From: Candidatus Ruthenibacterium merdavium
GTDB lineage: Bacteria > Bacillota > Clostridia > Oscillospirales > Ruminococcaceae
Direction of reading: 5' to 3'
Length of the DNA stretch: 64,000 nucleotides
NCBI GenBank assembly: GCA_019119935.1
Contig: DWWA01000007.1
Location: 1-64,000, forward strand
Part shown: positions 31,667 through 41,234 of the stretch, one piece after another
How positions within the stretch are numbered: position 1 is the first letter of the stretch
Layout: each line of letters opens with the position of its first letter
Program-made: the position numbers and the translations under genes
The notes under the pieces: model-generated
Databases searched by the model: none
What the model was told of the DNA's origin: nothing
What the model saw: the letters and a program-made list of their open reading frames with translations, nothing else

Positions 31667-31725
31667 TTGACAAACGGCGCGCTTGCGCATACACTAAGAA
31701 TGTTGAATTAGCACAAACTAACAAC
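31667..31725 (+). promoter_or_regulatory. feoAB promoter (TTGACA-N17-TACACT) with inverted-repeat candidate metalloregulator site
   Basis: TTGACA 31667-31672; TACACT 31690-31695; TTAGCACAAACTAA 31708-31721 flanked by GTTG/CAAC. Confidence 0.5.
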
Positions 31726-31770
31726 GGCGTGAAAAAAAGAATTGACGCGCTTTTTTAAGGAGGATTTTTC

Positions 31771-32004
31771 ATGACATTGGCACAGCTGCCTGTGGGGTGC
31801 AGCGCCCGGATTGCCCGTGTGGGCGGCGAGGGTGCCCTGCGCCGCAGGCTTTTGGATATGGGGCTGACGCCGCGCACGCAAATTACCGTGCGAAAAACCG
31901 CGCCGATGGGAGACCCCATTGTTTTGCATCTGCGCGGGTACGAGCTGACGCTGCGTTTGGAGGATGCGGCCAACATTGAGCTGGAGGAGGGCGCAGGCGT
32001 ATGA
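31771..32004 (+). CDS. feoA: Ferrous iron transport protein A
   Basis: LAQLPVGCSARIARVGGEGALRRRLLDMGLTPRTQITVRKTAPMGDPI. Confidence 0.95.
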   Translation: MTLAQLPVGCSARIARVGGEGALRRRLLDMGLTPRTQITVRKTAPMGDPIVLHLRGYELTLRLEDAANIELEEGAGV

Positions 32005-34046
32005 TTTTTGCACTTGCGGGAAACCAGAACTCCGGAAAAACGACGCTGTTTAATCAGCTGACCGGCTCGAACCAGCATGTGGGCAACTTTCCCGGCGTTA
32101 CCGTGGATAAAAAAGAAGGCACCATTCGCCCGGCGGGAGGCGGCAAAGGAAAAGCCCCCGCCGCAGATGCTTCCACGGTGGTGGATTTGCCGGGCATTTA
32201 TTCACTTTCGCCCTATACCGCCGAAGAAATTGTCACGCGCGATTTTCTGATTGGCGAAAAGCCGGATGGCATCATCAACATTGTGGACGCGACGAATATC
32301 GAGCGCAATTTGTACCTGTCCATGCAGCTGATTGAGCTGAATATCCCGATGGTGATTGCGCTGAACATGATGGACGAAATGCGCGCCAACGGCAACACGG
32401 TGGATATCAAAGGGCTGGAGAAGGAGCTGGGCGTGCCGGTTGTGCCGATTTCGGCGGCAAAAAATGAAGGTGTGGACGAGCTTGTCGCCTGCGCCTTGCG
32501 TGCGGCGCAGCAGCGCCAGTGCCCCAAACGGCAGGATTTCTGTACAGGTGCGGTGCACCGCTGCATTCACGGCATCGCCCACTTGATTGAGGACCACGCA
32601 CAGGCGGCGGGGGTTCCGCGTTATTTTGCCGCCACGAAGCTCGTCGAGGGCGACCGGCCGATGGAAGAGCGCCTGCGCCTGAGTGACAATGAAAAAGACC
32701 TCATTGAGCACTCCGTCACAGAAATGGAGCAGGAGCTGGACACCGACCGAGAAGCCGCATTGGCGGATATGCGCTACACGTTTATTGAGAATTTGTGCCG
32801 CGAAACGGTGGTGAAAAAGGGCGAGAGCCGTGAGCACGCCCGAAGCGTTGCGATTGACCGCGTGTTAACGCATAAGTATGCCGCAATCCCGCTGTTTTTG
32901 GGAATTATGCTGCTTATTTTCTGGCTGACGTTCGGCGTCATCGGGGAAGCACTCAGTGCGGTGATGGAATTTTGCGTAGAAGGCGTCACGTCTTGGGTGG
33001 ATGCCGGCTTGACGGCATACGGCATTAACCCCGTGATTCATGCGCTCATCATTGACGGAATTTTCGCCGGTGTGGGCAGTGTGCTCAGTTTTTTGCCCGT
33101 CATTGTAACGCTGTTTTTCTTTCTTTCCCTTTTGGAAGATTCGGGCTACATGGCGCGCGTTGCTTTCGTGATGGACAAGCTTTTGCGCAAAATCGGCCTT
33201 TCCGGCCGGAGTTTTGTGCCGATGGTTATCGGCTTTGGGTGCAGTGTACCTGCTATTATGGCAACACGCACGCTGTCGAGTGAGCGCGACCGCAAAATGA
33301 CGATTTTGCTTACGCCGTTTTGCTCTTGCAGTGCAAAACTTCCCATTTACTCGGTGTTTACGGCGGCCTTTTTCCCGAAAAACGGCGCGCTGGTGATGAT
33401 GGCACTGTACTTAATGGGAATTTTCGTCGGCATCTTGTGGGGATTGATGATGAAAAGCACGATTTACCGCGGCAACCCGGTGCCTTTTGTGATGGAACTG
33501 CCGAATTACCGCATTCCCAGCCCGAAGAGCGTTGCTCTGCTGATGTGGGATAAAGCACGCGACTTTTTAACCCGTGCTTTTACGGTGATTTTTATCGCCA
33601 CGGTGATTATCTGGTTTTTGCAGTCGTTTGACCTGCGGTTTAACGTGGTGGAAAACTCTGCCGACAGCATGCTTGCGATGCTGGGCCGCTTGATTGCGCC
33701 GGTGTTTGCTCCGCTCGGCTTCACCGATTGGCGCGCGGCAACGGCGCTCATCACCGGCTTTTCGGCAAAAGAGGCCGTTGTCAGCACGATGGCGGTGCTC
33801 ACGGGTTCCGGTACGACAGGCTTGACCGGGGCGCTTCAAGCAATCTTTACTCCGGTGCAGGCATTCAGCTTTTTGACGTTCACCCTGCTGTACACGCCGT
33901 GTGTGGCGGCGATTGCGGCGGTTAAACGCGAAATGGGTTCCGGCAAAGCGGCTGCGGGCGTTGCCGTGATGCAGTGTGCGCTGGCTTGGCTGTGTGCGCT
34001 CATTGTATATCAAGTGGGCAGCGCTCTGACGATGCTGTTTGTGTAA
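32001..34046 (+). CDS. feoB: Ferrous iron transport protein B
   Basis: ALAGNQNSGKTTLFNQLTGSNQHVGNFPGVTVDKKEG, GSVLSFLPVIVTLFFFLSLLEDSGYMARVAF. Confidence 0.97.
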   Translation: MIFALAGNQNSGKTTLFNQLTGSNQHVGNFPGVTVDKKEGTIRPAGGGKGKAPAADASTVVDLPGIYSLSPYTAEEIVTRDFLIGEKPDGIINIVDATNIERNLYLSMQLIELNIPMVIALNMMDEMRANGNTVDIKGLEKELGVPVVPISAAKNEGVDELVACALRAAQQRQCPKRQDFCTGAVHRCIHGIAHLIEDHAQAAGVPRYFAATKLVEGDRPMEERLRLSDNEKDLIEHSVTEMEQELDTDREAALADMRYTFIENLCRETVVKKGESREHARSVAIDRVLTHKYAAIPLFLGIMLLIFWLTFGVIGEALSAVMEFCVEGVTSWVDAGLTAYGINPVIHALIIDGIFAGVGSVLSFLPVIVTLFFFLSLLEDSGYMARVAFVMDKLLRKIGLSGRSFVPMVIGFGCSVPAIMATRTLSSERDRKMTILLTPFCSCSAKLPIYSVFTAAFFPKNGALVMMALYLMGIFVGILWGLMMKSTIYRGNPVPFVMELPNYRIPSPKSVALLMWDKARDFLTRAFTVIFIATVIIWFLQSFDLRFNVVENSADSMLAMLGRLIAPVFAPLGFTDWRAATALITGFSAKEAVVSTMAVLTGSGTTGLTGALQAIFTPVQAFSFLTFTLLYTPCVAAIAAVKREMGSGKAAAGVAVMQCALAWLCALIVYQVGSALTMLFV

Positions 34047-34095
34047 ACAAAAGATGGTCTGCTTTTGAGAAAAAGCGAAGTATGCCAAAGAGAAG

Positions 34096-34146
34096 AAAAA
34101 AAGCGGGCACAGCCGCGCGTATTCTGCGCGATTGTGCCCGCTTTTT
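34096..34146. terminator. Intrinsic terminator between convergent genes
   Basis: AAAAAAAGCGGGCACA...TGTGCCCGCTTTTT. Confidence 0.85.
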
Positions 34147-34150
34147 GTCC

Positions 34151-34336
34151 TCAGTGAAGCGCTTTCTCCACCATCATCATGGCTTTTTCCGCTTCTTTGC
34201 CCGCGCGCTTCAGCGCCTTTTTCACTTGACGGGGATGACGGGCATTCAAATACATGCCCATTGCGCCTACGGTTGCGCCGGCCAGCATGCCCATGGCGGC
34301 GCCGCTCATACGGTCTTTCGTTTCTCGATTCATCAT
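34151..34336 (-). CDS. Small Gly/Ala-rich putative membrane protein (YtxH-like)
   Basis: MMNRETKDRMSGAAMGMLAGATVGAMGMYLNAR followed by a basic amphipathic helix. Confidence 0.65.
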   Translation of the reverse strand: MMNRETKDRMSGAAMGMLAGATVGAMGMYLNARHPRQVKKALKRAGKEAEKAMMMVEKALH

Positions 34337-34539
34337 AAAACGCCCCTTTCCGATTCGGCCCTGTGCTGTGACAGGGCGCATTTCCTTCATTCAGCACGGA
34401 GATCCCGGCTTCCGTATTAGTCTTACCCGCTTTTTTTAAAAAAATTCTGTGAGAATTTTTTCCGGTTTATTCGCGTTTTGCACGTGAATGTGTTATACTG
34501 TAACAAGAATGGAAAGTATCTGTTTGAAGGAGTGTTTTT

Positions 34540-35397
34540 ATGACGGAATCGCGCGCCGCCTCGGCTCTTTGCATCCACGATTTATCCGGCGTGGGGCGGT
34601 GTAGTTTAAGCGTCATTTTACCTGTGCTGTCTGTGTGCGGTGTGCAGGCTTGCGCTTTGCCGACGGCGCTTTTATCCACACATACCGGGGGCCTCGGTAC
34701 CCCGGCGAGAACGGATGAGTTTGGTTTTGCATGCGCGGCGCTGGAGCATTACGAAACGCTGCGCCTTTCGTTTGACTGTGTTTACAGCGGCTATCTTGCT
34801 GCGCCTGCGTGCGCCGCACTGGTTCGCCGTGCGCACAGCGTGTTTGCGAAGGCGTGGAAAGTGGTTGATCCTGTTCTGGGCGACGGCGGCAAGCTGTATC
34901 GTTTTGTGACAAACGAGCTGATCGAAGCAATGCGGGAGCTGTGCCTTTCCGCAAGCGTCATTACGCCGAACGTTACAGAGAGCGCTGTCCTTTTAGGGCT
35001 TGCGCCGCACGACGGCCCCATGACCTCGGAGCAGGCGAAAAAACGGATGCAGGCGCTTCGCGGCGAGTTTGGCTGCGATGTTGTGCTGACGGGAATCCGC
35101 CTCGAAACGGGCGGCCGCGCAAACGGGCTGCTTTGGGGAACCGGCGAGCCTCAGGTGTATGTATATGAGGAAGAGGGCGGCCACTGCCCGGGCAGCGGAG
35201 ATCTGTTTGCCGCTGCTTTTACGGGGCTGATTTTGCAGGGAAATGCCGCGGAAAAAGCGCTTTGCCATGCCGCTGAATTTGTGCGCCGTGCAGTTGCCTC
35301 GGCGGAAAAGGCTGATGCAGACCCTCGCTTCGGCGCGCTCTTTGAGCGTCATTTGCCTTATCTTGCGGCATTGGATGATGCGCAGCTGAACCAATAA
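34540..35397 (+). CDS. PfkB-type pyridoxamine/pyridoxal kinase
   Basis: CIHDLSGVGRCSLSVILPVLSVCGVQACALPTALLSTHTGG; GSGDLFAAAF. Confidence 0.88.
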   Translation: MTESRAASALCIHDLSGVGRCSLSVILPVLSVCGVQACALPTALLSTHTGGLGTPARTDEFGFACAALEHYETLRLSFDCVYSGYLAAPACAALVRRAHSVFAKAWKVVDPVLGDGGKLYRFVTNELIEAMRELCLSASVITPNVTESAVLLGLAPHDGPMTSEQAKKRMQALRGEFGCDVVLTGIRLETGGRANGLLWGTGEPQVYVYEEEGGHCPGSGDLFAAAFTGLILQGNAAEKALCHAAEFVRRAVASAEKADADPRFGALFERHLPYLAALDDAQLNQ

Positions 35398-35410
35398 GGA
35401 GGAACTTTTT

Positions 35411-35920
35411 TTGCACGAACCTTTGAATATTGTTTTGGTGGAGCCGCAAATTCCGCAGAATACGGGAAATATTGCGCGCACCTGTGCGGCGACCGGTGCG
35501 CGGCTTCACTTAGTAAAGCCGATGGGCTTCACCGTCGACGATAAAAAGCTCAAGCGAGCCGGGCTGGACTACTGGCATTTGCTGGATATCACTTACTATG
35601 AGAATTTACAGGATTTTTTTGAGAAAAACAGCGGCCCGTTTTACTATTTTACAACAAAAGCGCGCCACCGTTACAGCGATGTGAAGTATCCCGACGGGGC
35701 TTACCTCGTGTTTGGCCGTGAGGATGCCGGGCTTCCGGAATCGCTCTTATATGAAAACCCGGAAACCTGCGTGCGGCTGCCCATGCGCAGTATGGCGCGC
35801 AGCTTGAATTTGTCGAACACCGTGGCAATCGCCGTTTACGAGGCGCTGCGCCAGCAGGATTTTGACGGTTTGCTGGAGCAGGGAAGCTTGAGAGATTATC
35901 AGTGGGAGGAAACAACATGA
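35411..35920 (+). CDS. trmL: tRNA (cytidine(34)-2'-O)-methyltransferase, SPOUT family
   Basis: NIVLVEPQIPQNTGNIARTCAATGARLHLVKPMGF, LPMRSMARSLNLSNTVAIAVYEALRQ; TTG start after aaggaggaac. Confidence 0.93.
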   Translation: MHEPLNIVLVEPQIPQNTGNIARTCAATGARLHLVKPMGFTVDDKKLKRAGLDYWHLLDITYYENLQDFFEKNSGPFYYFTTKARHRYSDVKYPDGAYLVFGREDAGLPESLLYENPETCVRLPMRSMARSLNLSNTVAIAVYEALRQQDFDGLLEQGSLRDYQWEETT

Positions 35921-36783
35921 GAACGACAGTTTTATTGACCGATTCCGCTTGCGACCTTTCGCCGGAGCTGGAAAAAGAGTATGGCATTGACATTCTGCCG
36001 TTTCATATCACGGTGGACGGCGTCGGCTATACCGAGCGTGTCGATTTTGACTGTGAACAGTATTATGACATGCTGACAAAATGCAAGGAAATTCCGAAAA
36101 CGGCGCAGATTACCTCGTTTCGCTACCTTGAAAAGTTTGAGGAATACGCTGAAAACGGCGTGAAAAACGTGATTTGCGTCACCATCAATTCCGGCGGGTC
36201 CAATACGCATCAGTCGGCGCTGATGGCGCGCGACGAATTTGCCGCCGAGCATCCGGAAAGCGACATGCACATTTATGTTGTGGACAGCCACAGCTATTCC
36301 ATGGTGTACGGCGATGCTTTAATCGAAGCGGCGAAAAAAATCGACGGCGGCGCCGATGTGAAAAGCGTGATTGACTTTTTGGAAGAGCACTTTGCCTGTG
36401 CGGAGGTGGTGCTTTCCATGTACACGCTGAATTTTGCGAAAAAGAGCGGACGCATCAGCGCGGCGGCGGCCTTTGCCGGCGAACTGCTCGGCTTGAAGCC
36501 CATTATCACCATCATTGACGGCGTGACGAAAACCGCCTCAAAGGTGCGCGGTGATAATGCCGTAATGCCGGCCATTGTAGCACATGCTCAAAAGAATATG
36601 GAGCCGGGCAGCGAATATATTGTCGGCACAACGGATAAAGACAATGGAAAAATGCTGGCCTCGCTTTGCAAGAAGGCGTTTGGCTATCCGCCCAAGCGCG
36701 TGTTTCTGCTGGGCGCCGCCGTGGCTACCAACACGGGCCCGAATGCGGTTGCCATGGTTTACCGCGGCAAGCCGCGCCGATAA
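35917..36783 (+). CDS. DegV-family fatty-acid-binding protein
   Basis: VLLTDSACDLSPELEKEYGIDILPFHI; start ATG 35917. Confidence 0.93.
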   Translation: MRTTVLLTDSACDLSPELEKEYGIDILPFHITVDGVGYTERVDFDCEQYYDMLTKCKEIPKTAQITSFRYLEKFEEYAENGVKNVICVTINSGGSNTHQSALMARDEFAAEHPESDMHIYVVDSHSYSMVYGDALIEAAKKIDGGADVKSVIDFLEEHFACAEVVLSMYTLNFAKKSGRISAAAAFAGELLGLKPIITIIDGVTKTASKVRGDNAVMPAIVAHAQKNMEPGSEYIVGTTDKDNGKMLASLCKKAFGYPPKRVFLLGAAVATNTGPNAVAMVYRGKPRR

Positions 36784-36803
36784 AAGCTTTGTAGGAGAAT
36801 AAA

Positions 36804-37775
36804 ATGAAACTGCCGGTTTTATATGTAGTCATTCCCTGTTATAACGAAGAACAAGTGCTCCCCGTGACAAGCGGGCTGTTTTTTGAAAAAATTCACGCCT
36901 TAGTCAAAGCAGAAAAGATATCCCCGGAAAGCCGCGTGCTGTTTGTGAATGACGGATCGAAAGACGAAACTTGGCCCATCATCCGCAAGCTGTCTGAGGA
37001 AAACGAGTGCTGTGAAGGCATTTGCCTTTCTCGCAATCGCGGCCATCAAAATGCCTTGCTGGCCGGGCTGATGACGGCGCGGTGTTATGCCGACGTCACC
37101 ATTTCCATCGACTGCGACGGCCAGGACGATATCAACGCCATGGACGAGATGATTGACCACTACCATAAAGGCATGGACGTGGTGTATGGCGTGCGCTCCA
37201 AACGCGATACGGACACTTGGTTTAAGCGCACGACCGCGGAAAGCTTTTATAAGCTGATGAACGCGCTCGGTGCGCAGACGGTGTATAATCATGCTGACTA
37301 CCGCTTAATGTCGCGCCGTGCGCTCGACGGTTTGGCACAGTTCAAAGAGGTCAATTTGTTCTTGCGCGGCTTGGTGCCGCTGGTGGGATATCCCAGCAGT
37401 ATTGTCACCTATGAGCGCGCAGAGCGGATGGCGGGCGAAAGCCATTATCCGCTGAAGAAGATGCTCTCGTTTGCCTTCGACGGCATCACCAGCCTTTCCG
37501 TGAAACCCATCCGGCTGATTACGGCGCTGGGCTTTTTCATCAGCTTTGTGAGCATCCTTGCAATTTTATGGGTGTTAGGCACAAAATTATTTGGCCAAAC
37601 AGTTTCGGGCTGGTCCAGCATGGTGTCGGCCATTTTCTTTATGGGCGGCGTACAGCTTTTGTGCCTGGGCGTGATTGGTGAGTACATCGGAAAAATTTAT
37701 AATGAAACGAAGGCGCGCCCTCGCTTTTTAATCAGCGAGAGCACGCTCCCACAGCGGAGGCAGGATAATGAGTAA
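36804..37775 (+). CDS. GT2-family glycosyltransferase (GtrB/DPM1-like) with two C-terminal TM helices
   Basis: LYVVIPCYNEEQVLPVTSGLF, SIDCDGQDD, C-terminal TM pair. Confidence 0.93.
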   Translation: MKLPVLYVVIPCYNEEQVLPVTSGLFFEKIHALVKAEKISPESRVLFVNDGSKDETWPIIRKLSEENECCEGICLSRNRGHQNALLAGLMTARCYADVTISIDCDGQDDINAMDEMIDHYHKGMDVVYGVRSKRDTDTWFKRTTAESFYKLMNALGAQTVYNHADYRLMSRRALDGLAQFKEVNLFLRGLVPLVGYPSSIVTYERAERMAGESHYPLKKMLSFAFDGITSLSVKPIRLITALGFFISFVSILAILWVLGTKLFGQTVSGWSSMVSAIFFMGGVQLLCLGVIGEYIGKIYNETKARPRFLISESTLPQRRQDNE

Positions 37776-38355
37776 AATTCAATGGAAGGGCTCCACGCTG
37801 CTTGCGCCTGTGCCGCCTGCGCTCGTGAGCTGCGGCACGATGGACAGGCCCAATGCCCTCACGATTGCATGGACGGGCATCATCAACTCTCAGCCGCCGA
37901 AGACGTATATTTCCGTTCGTCCGGAGCGGTACAGCTATGATCTGATTTCCGCCTCGCGCGAGTTTGTCATCAACCTGCCCACTGCCGAGATGGTGCGTGC
38001 AATTGATTACTGCGGGGTGCGAAGCGGACGCGACGAAAATAAATTTGAAACGCAAGGGCTGACCGCACTGCCCGTGGAGGGGTTTTCCTGCCCGATGGTG
38101 GGCGAGGCGCCGCTCAGCTTGGTGTGCCGCGTGACGGATATTGTCAAACTGGGAACGCACGATATGTTTTTAGCCGATATTGTTTCGGTCTACGTGGATA
38201 ATTCTTTGGTGGACGGGGACGGAAAGCTTCACTTAGCCAAAGCCGGGCTTTGTGCCTATGCGCACGGCGAATATTTTGCGCTGGGCAAAAAAATCGGAAG
38301 CTTTGGCTTTTCCGTCAAAAAGAAAAAACGCGCCCCGCGCAAGGGAGGGAAATAA
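37768..38355 (+). CDS. Flavin reductase-family (FMN-binding split-barrel) protein
   Basis: PPALVSCGTMDRPNALTIAWTGIINSQPPKTYISVRPERYSYDLI. Confidence 0.9.
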   Translation: MSKIQWKGSTLLAPVPPALVSCGTMDRPNALTIAWTGIINSQPPKTYISVRPERYSYDLISASREFVINLPTAEMVRAIDYCGVRSGRDENKFETQGLTALPVEGFSCPMVGEAPLSLVCRVTDIVKLGTHDMFLADIVSVYVDNSLVDGDGKLHLAKAGLCAYAHGEYFALGKKIGSFGFSVKKKKRAPRKGGK

Positions 38356-38356
38356 A

Positions 38357-38806
38357 ATGGTTTACGATACTTTGGAAAATTTGAGCCAGTACACAGGCAT
38401 GTTCGACCATCTCGATACGGCCATTGAGTTCATTCAAAACTATGATTTGAATGATTTGCCTTTGGGTAAAACCGAAATTGACGGGGAGAATGTCTTTGTC
38501 AACGTCACGGAAACCGATACGCTGCCCGCCGAGGGACGTGCGTTTGAAACACATTCCAATTACATGGATTTGCATATTGATTTATGCGGAGAGGAATTGT
38601 GCGAAGTAGCACTCGGCAAAGTGACCGAGGAAAAGCCGTATGACGAAGCCGAGGACTGTGCGCTTTGGAACGCCGACACTACCTGCGGGCTGGTATTGGG
38701 CGAAGGGCGCTTTGCGGTATTCATGGTAGAAGAGCCGCATAAACCCTTGATTCGTGCCGCGGGAAGCGCCGCCGTGCGCAAAGCGGTATTTAAAATTGCT
38801 TACTAA
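38357..38806 (+). CDS. YhcH/YjgK/YiaL-family (DUF386) protein
   Basis: MVYDTLENLSQYTGMFDHLDTAIEFIQ, SNYMDLHIDLCGEE; start ATG 38357. Confidence 0.85.
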   Translation: MVYDTLENLSQYTGMFDHLDTAIEFIQNYDLNDLPLGKTEIDGENVFVNVTETDTLPAEGRAFETHSNYMDLHIDLCGEELCEVALGKVTEEKPYDEAEDCALWNADTTCGLVLGEGRFAVFMVEEPHKPLIRAAGSAAVRKAVFKIAY

Positions 38807-38841
38807 GGGTTTTCTGAAAATTCGAAATTTTCAGTTTTTCT

Positions 38842-38960
38842 GCAAGAAGCGATGTCTGCTGCGTTAAAAATGCTTGGCATCCGCAAAGGATTTCTGCGCT
38901 TTTTTCTTGCGGGCACGCACATCTTGCGAAAAATCTGAGCATTTCTTTGTTTTCGGATAC
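38842..38960. repeat. Dispersed intergenic repeat, copy A
   Basis: Similar by eye to 55880-55994; shared core TGGCATCCGCA(A)..G.T..CTGCGCTTTTT..CTTG. Confidence 0.6.
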
Positions 38961-39011
38961 GCCCTAAACGGTAAGAACCGTTTTGAATGCTGTTTTTTGG
39001 AGGTGTTTTGT

Positions 39012-39662
39012 ATGAAGTGTATGATGATTGGTGTAGCAGGCGGAACAGGGTCGGGCAAAACGACGCTGACCACTCGCTTAAAAGAGTGTTTCGGTGACAA
39101 CTTGTGCGTCATTAGCTATGACAGCTATTATCTGCCCCACACAGGCATGAGTTATGAGGAGCGTTGTGCGCTGAATTACGACCACCCCAGTGCCTTTGAC
39201 ACCGAACTGTTTTTGCAGCACTTGGAAGCGCTGAAAAACGGCGAGAGCATTGCGTGCCCGGTTTATGATTTTAAAGAGCATGATCGCTCGAATGAAACCG
39301 TTTTAATTTCGCCCGCGCCCATTGTGGTGCTGGAAGGTATTTTGCTGTTGACAGACCCGCGGATTCGCGCTTATTTGGACGCGAAAATTTTTGTGGATAC
39401 CGATGCCGATGTGCGTGTTCTGCGCCGTGTAGTGCGCGACGTGAACAAGCGAGGCCGCACGATGGAAAGCGTGATTGCGCAGTATCTCACAACCGTAAAG
39501 CCGATGCATGAGCAGTTTGTGGAGCCGAGCAAGCGATATGCCGACGTCATTGTGCCGGAGGGCGGAAAAAATGCCGTTGCGCTGGATTTGCTGGTGCGCC
39601 GCTTAGAGCATCATTTGACGCAGGCGCTTCAAGAGCAGGAAGAAGCCGATAAAGCACAGTGA
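39012..39662 (+). CDS. udk: Uridine kinase
   Basis: MIGVAGGTGSGKTTLTTRL, YDSYYLPHTGMSYEERCALNYDHPSAFDTELF; start ATG 39012. Confidence 0.93.
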   Translation: MKCMMIGVAGGTGSGKTTLTTRLKECFGDNLCVISYDSYYLPHTGMSYEERCALNYDHPSAFDTELFLQHLEALKNGESIACPVYDFKEHDRSNETVLISPAPIVVLEGILLLTDPRIRAYLDAKIFVDTDADVRVLRRVVRDVNKRGRTMESVIAQYLTTVKPMHEQFVEPSKRYADVIVPEGGKNAVALDLLVRRLEHHLTQALQEQEEADKAQ

Positions 39663-39690
39663 GTGCCGTGATGTAAAATAAAAAAGAAAA

Positions 39691-39720
39691 GGGGCTTGTG
39701 CATGAAAATGCACAAGCCCC
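39691..39720 (-). terminator. queT intrinsic terminator
   Basis: GGGGCTTGTGCAT-GAAA-ATGCACAAGCCCC; T-rich on the minus strand downstream. Confidence 0.85.
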
Positions 39721-39746
39721 AAACGGTTTCAAAAGGAAAAATCAGC

Positions 39747-40283
39747 TCAGCAAGCCTCTTTGTCCGCTTCCATCAAGCGGCGCACAGCAGGAATCCGCTC
39801 CAGCACCGTGACGAGAACAACACCTATCACGCCGCAGCTGATGAGCTGGCCGATACCGACTGTAAGCATATTAAACAGCAAAACCTCAATGCCGGCAGTT
39901 TCCGGCATGAAAATATAAGTGATTTCAGCGCCGACAATCACGGCGTTGACCAAAATCGGCGGCAAAGCGGCGGCCAGCGGCAAGCCCTTGGTGCGCACGC
40001 GCGCCAGTTTCAGCGTCATCCATGCGGAAATCAGCGTAGCCAATGTGCCGAACAGCATGTCCCACGGACTCATGCTGTACAGATTGCTTAAAAAGCACCC
40101 GATGGTAACGCCCCAGACGGCTTCCGGGAACAGCACGGGAAGCAGCGTGAGCGCTTCGCTGACGCGCACTTGAACAGCGTTGTAGCTCAGCGGGGCGAGC
40201 ACAAGGCAAAGTGCAACGTATAAGGCTGCAATCAGTGCAATGAGCGCAAGGCGTTTGGTTTTGGTTCTGTTTGTTGTTTTCAT
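39747..40283 (-). CDS. queT: QueT-family transporter (ECF S component, predicted queuosine precursor uptake)
   Basis: IALIAALYVALCLVLAPLSYNAVQVRVSEALTLLPVLFPEAVWGVTIGCFLSNL; start ATG 40283. Confidence 0.93.
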   Translation of the reverse strand: MKTTNRTKTKRLALIALIAALYVALCLVLAPLSYNAVQVRVSEALTLLPVLFPEAVWGVTIGCFLSNLYSMSPWDMLFGTLATLISAWMTLKLARVRTKGLPLAAALPPILVNAVIVGAEITYIFMPETAGIEVLLFNMLTVGIGQLISCGVIGVVLVTVLERIPAVRRLMEADKEAC

Positions 40284-40315
40284 GGTGCAATAATTCCTTT
40301 CGGCGAAAAATTTTG

Positions 40316-40424
40316 CCCTGCCCGCTTCGCCGGTTCGGGAGGGTGGCTGTTTGCAGTGCAAACAGTGGACATAAAAGAGTCTGCCTGCCGCACGATTGTG
40401 CAGCAGGCAGACGTAAAGCTGTCC
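40316..40424 (-). promoter_or_regulatory. Structured 5' leader of queT, candidate riboswitch
   Basis: 15-bp hairpin 40379-40412 inside GGACA/TGTCC (40367-40371/40420-40424), hairpin 40347-40365, GC-rich hairpin ~40316-40345. Confidence 0.45.
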
Positions 40425-40529
40425 ATTTTTTATTATATCGGATCAAAAACAAACGCGCAAGGGGGGAAACTTCACCAATCGGCAAAATTCCCTTGAAAAA
40501 TACAAAAGGGAACCGGTTAAATGCCGGAA

Positions 40530-41234
40530 TTACTCTTCTTTGCCGCGGGGAAGTTCGATGCGAGCTTCGCTGGTACGAATCAAGTGGAATAGGCTTGTGG
40601 CAAACTGCGGATATTCCCGCGAGAGGCTTTCCGTCGTCATCACAAAAGCGGAGGCATCCTTCACCGGCGAGCCGGCGGCGGTTTCCTCTCCGGACAAAGT
40701 GGCCTGCACGTTGGCGTGTGCAATATTCATTGCCGCGTCTGAATAGCCTTGGTACACCGATGTGGGCACGCGGAACATGCTGGCGGGATTTTTCGGCGCC
40801 GATGCGTGCATCAAACGGAACATTTTATACACGGCCAGCATCAAATAAGCGCTCACTTCCGTAACAAGTGCTTTGTTCGGGCATGCGTTCAGCTTATCGT
40901 ACAAAATATTTAAACTGTTGGAAATCAGCTTTTTGTTTAAAACAGGCAGCACACTTCCGTGAAATACGCCGTCTTTTGCGGATTCAGGTTCGGGCAATTC
41001 TTCTACGGAAAGCGTTAAGCCGCTTCGGTCCGCACTGCGGCCCAAAAGGTAGTCACACGATACGTCGTAGTAATTGGCCACGCGTACAACAAAGTCAAGG
41101 CCGCATTCACGAATGCCCTTTTCATAGTGCGACAAAAGCGCCTGAGAAATGCCCAGCGCCGCGGCCGCCTCTTTTTGGGTAACACCCTTTTCTTTTCGCA
41201 GTAAAGTGATAATCCGGTTAAAATCGGAAGCCAT
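40530..41234 (-). CDS. XRE-family helix-turn-helix transcriptional regulator
   Basis: FNRIITLLRKEKGVTQKEAAAALGISQALLSHYEKGIRECGLDFVVRVANYYDVSCDYLLGRS. Confidence 0.93.
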   Translation of the reverse strand: MASDFNRIITLLRKEKGVTQKEAAAALGISQALLSHYEKGIRECGLDFVVRVANYYDVSCDYLLGRSADRSGLTLSVEELPEPESAKDGVFHGSVLPVLNKKLISNSLNILYDKLNACPNKALVTEVSAYLMLAVYKMFRLMHASAPKNPASMFRVPTSVYQGYSDAAMNIAHANVQATLSGEETAAGSPVKDASAFVMTTESLSREYPQFATSLFHLIRTSEARIELPRGKEE

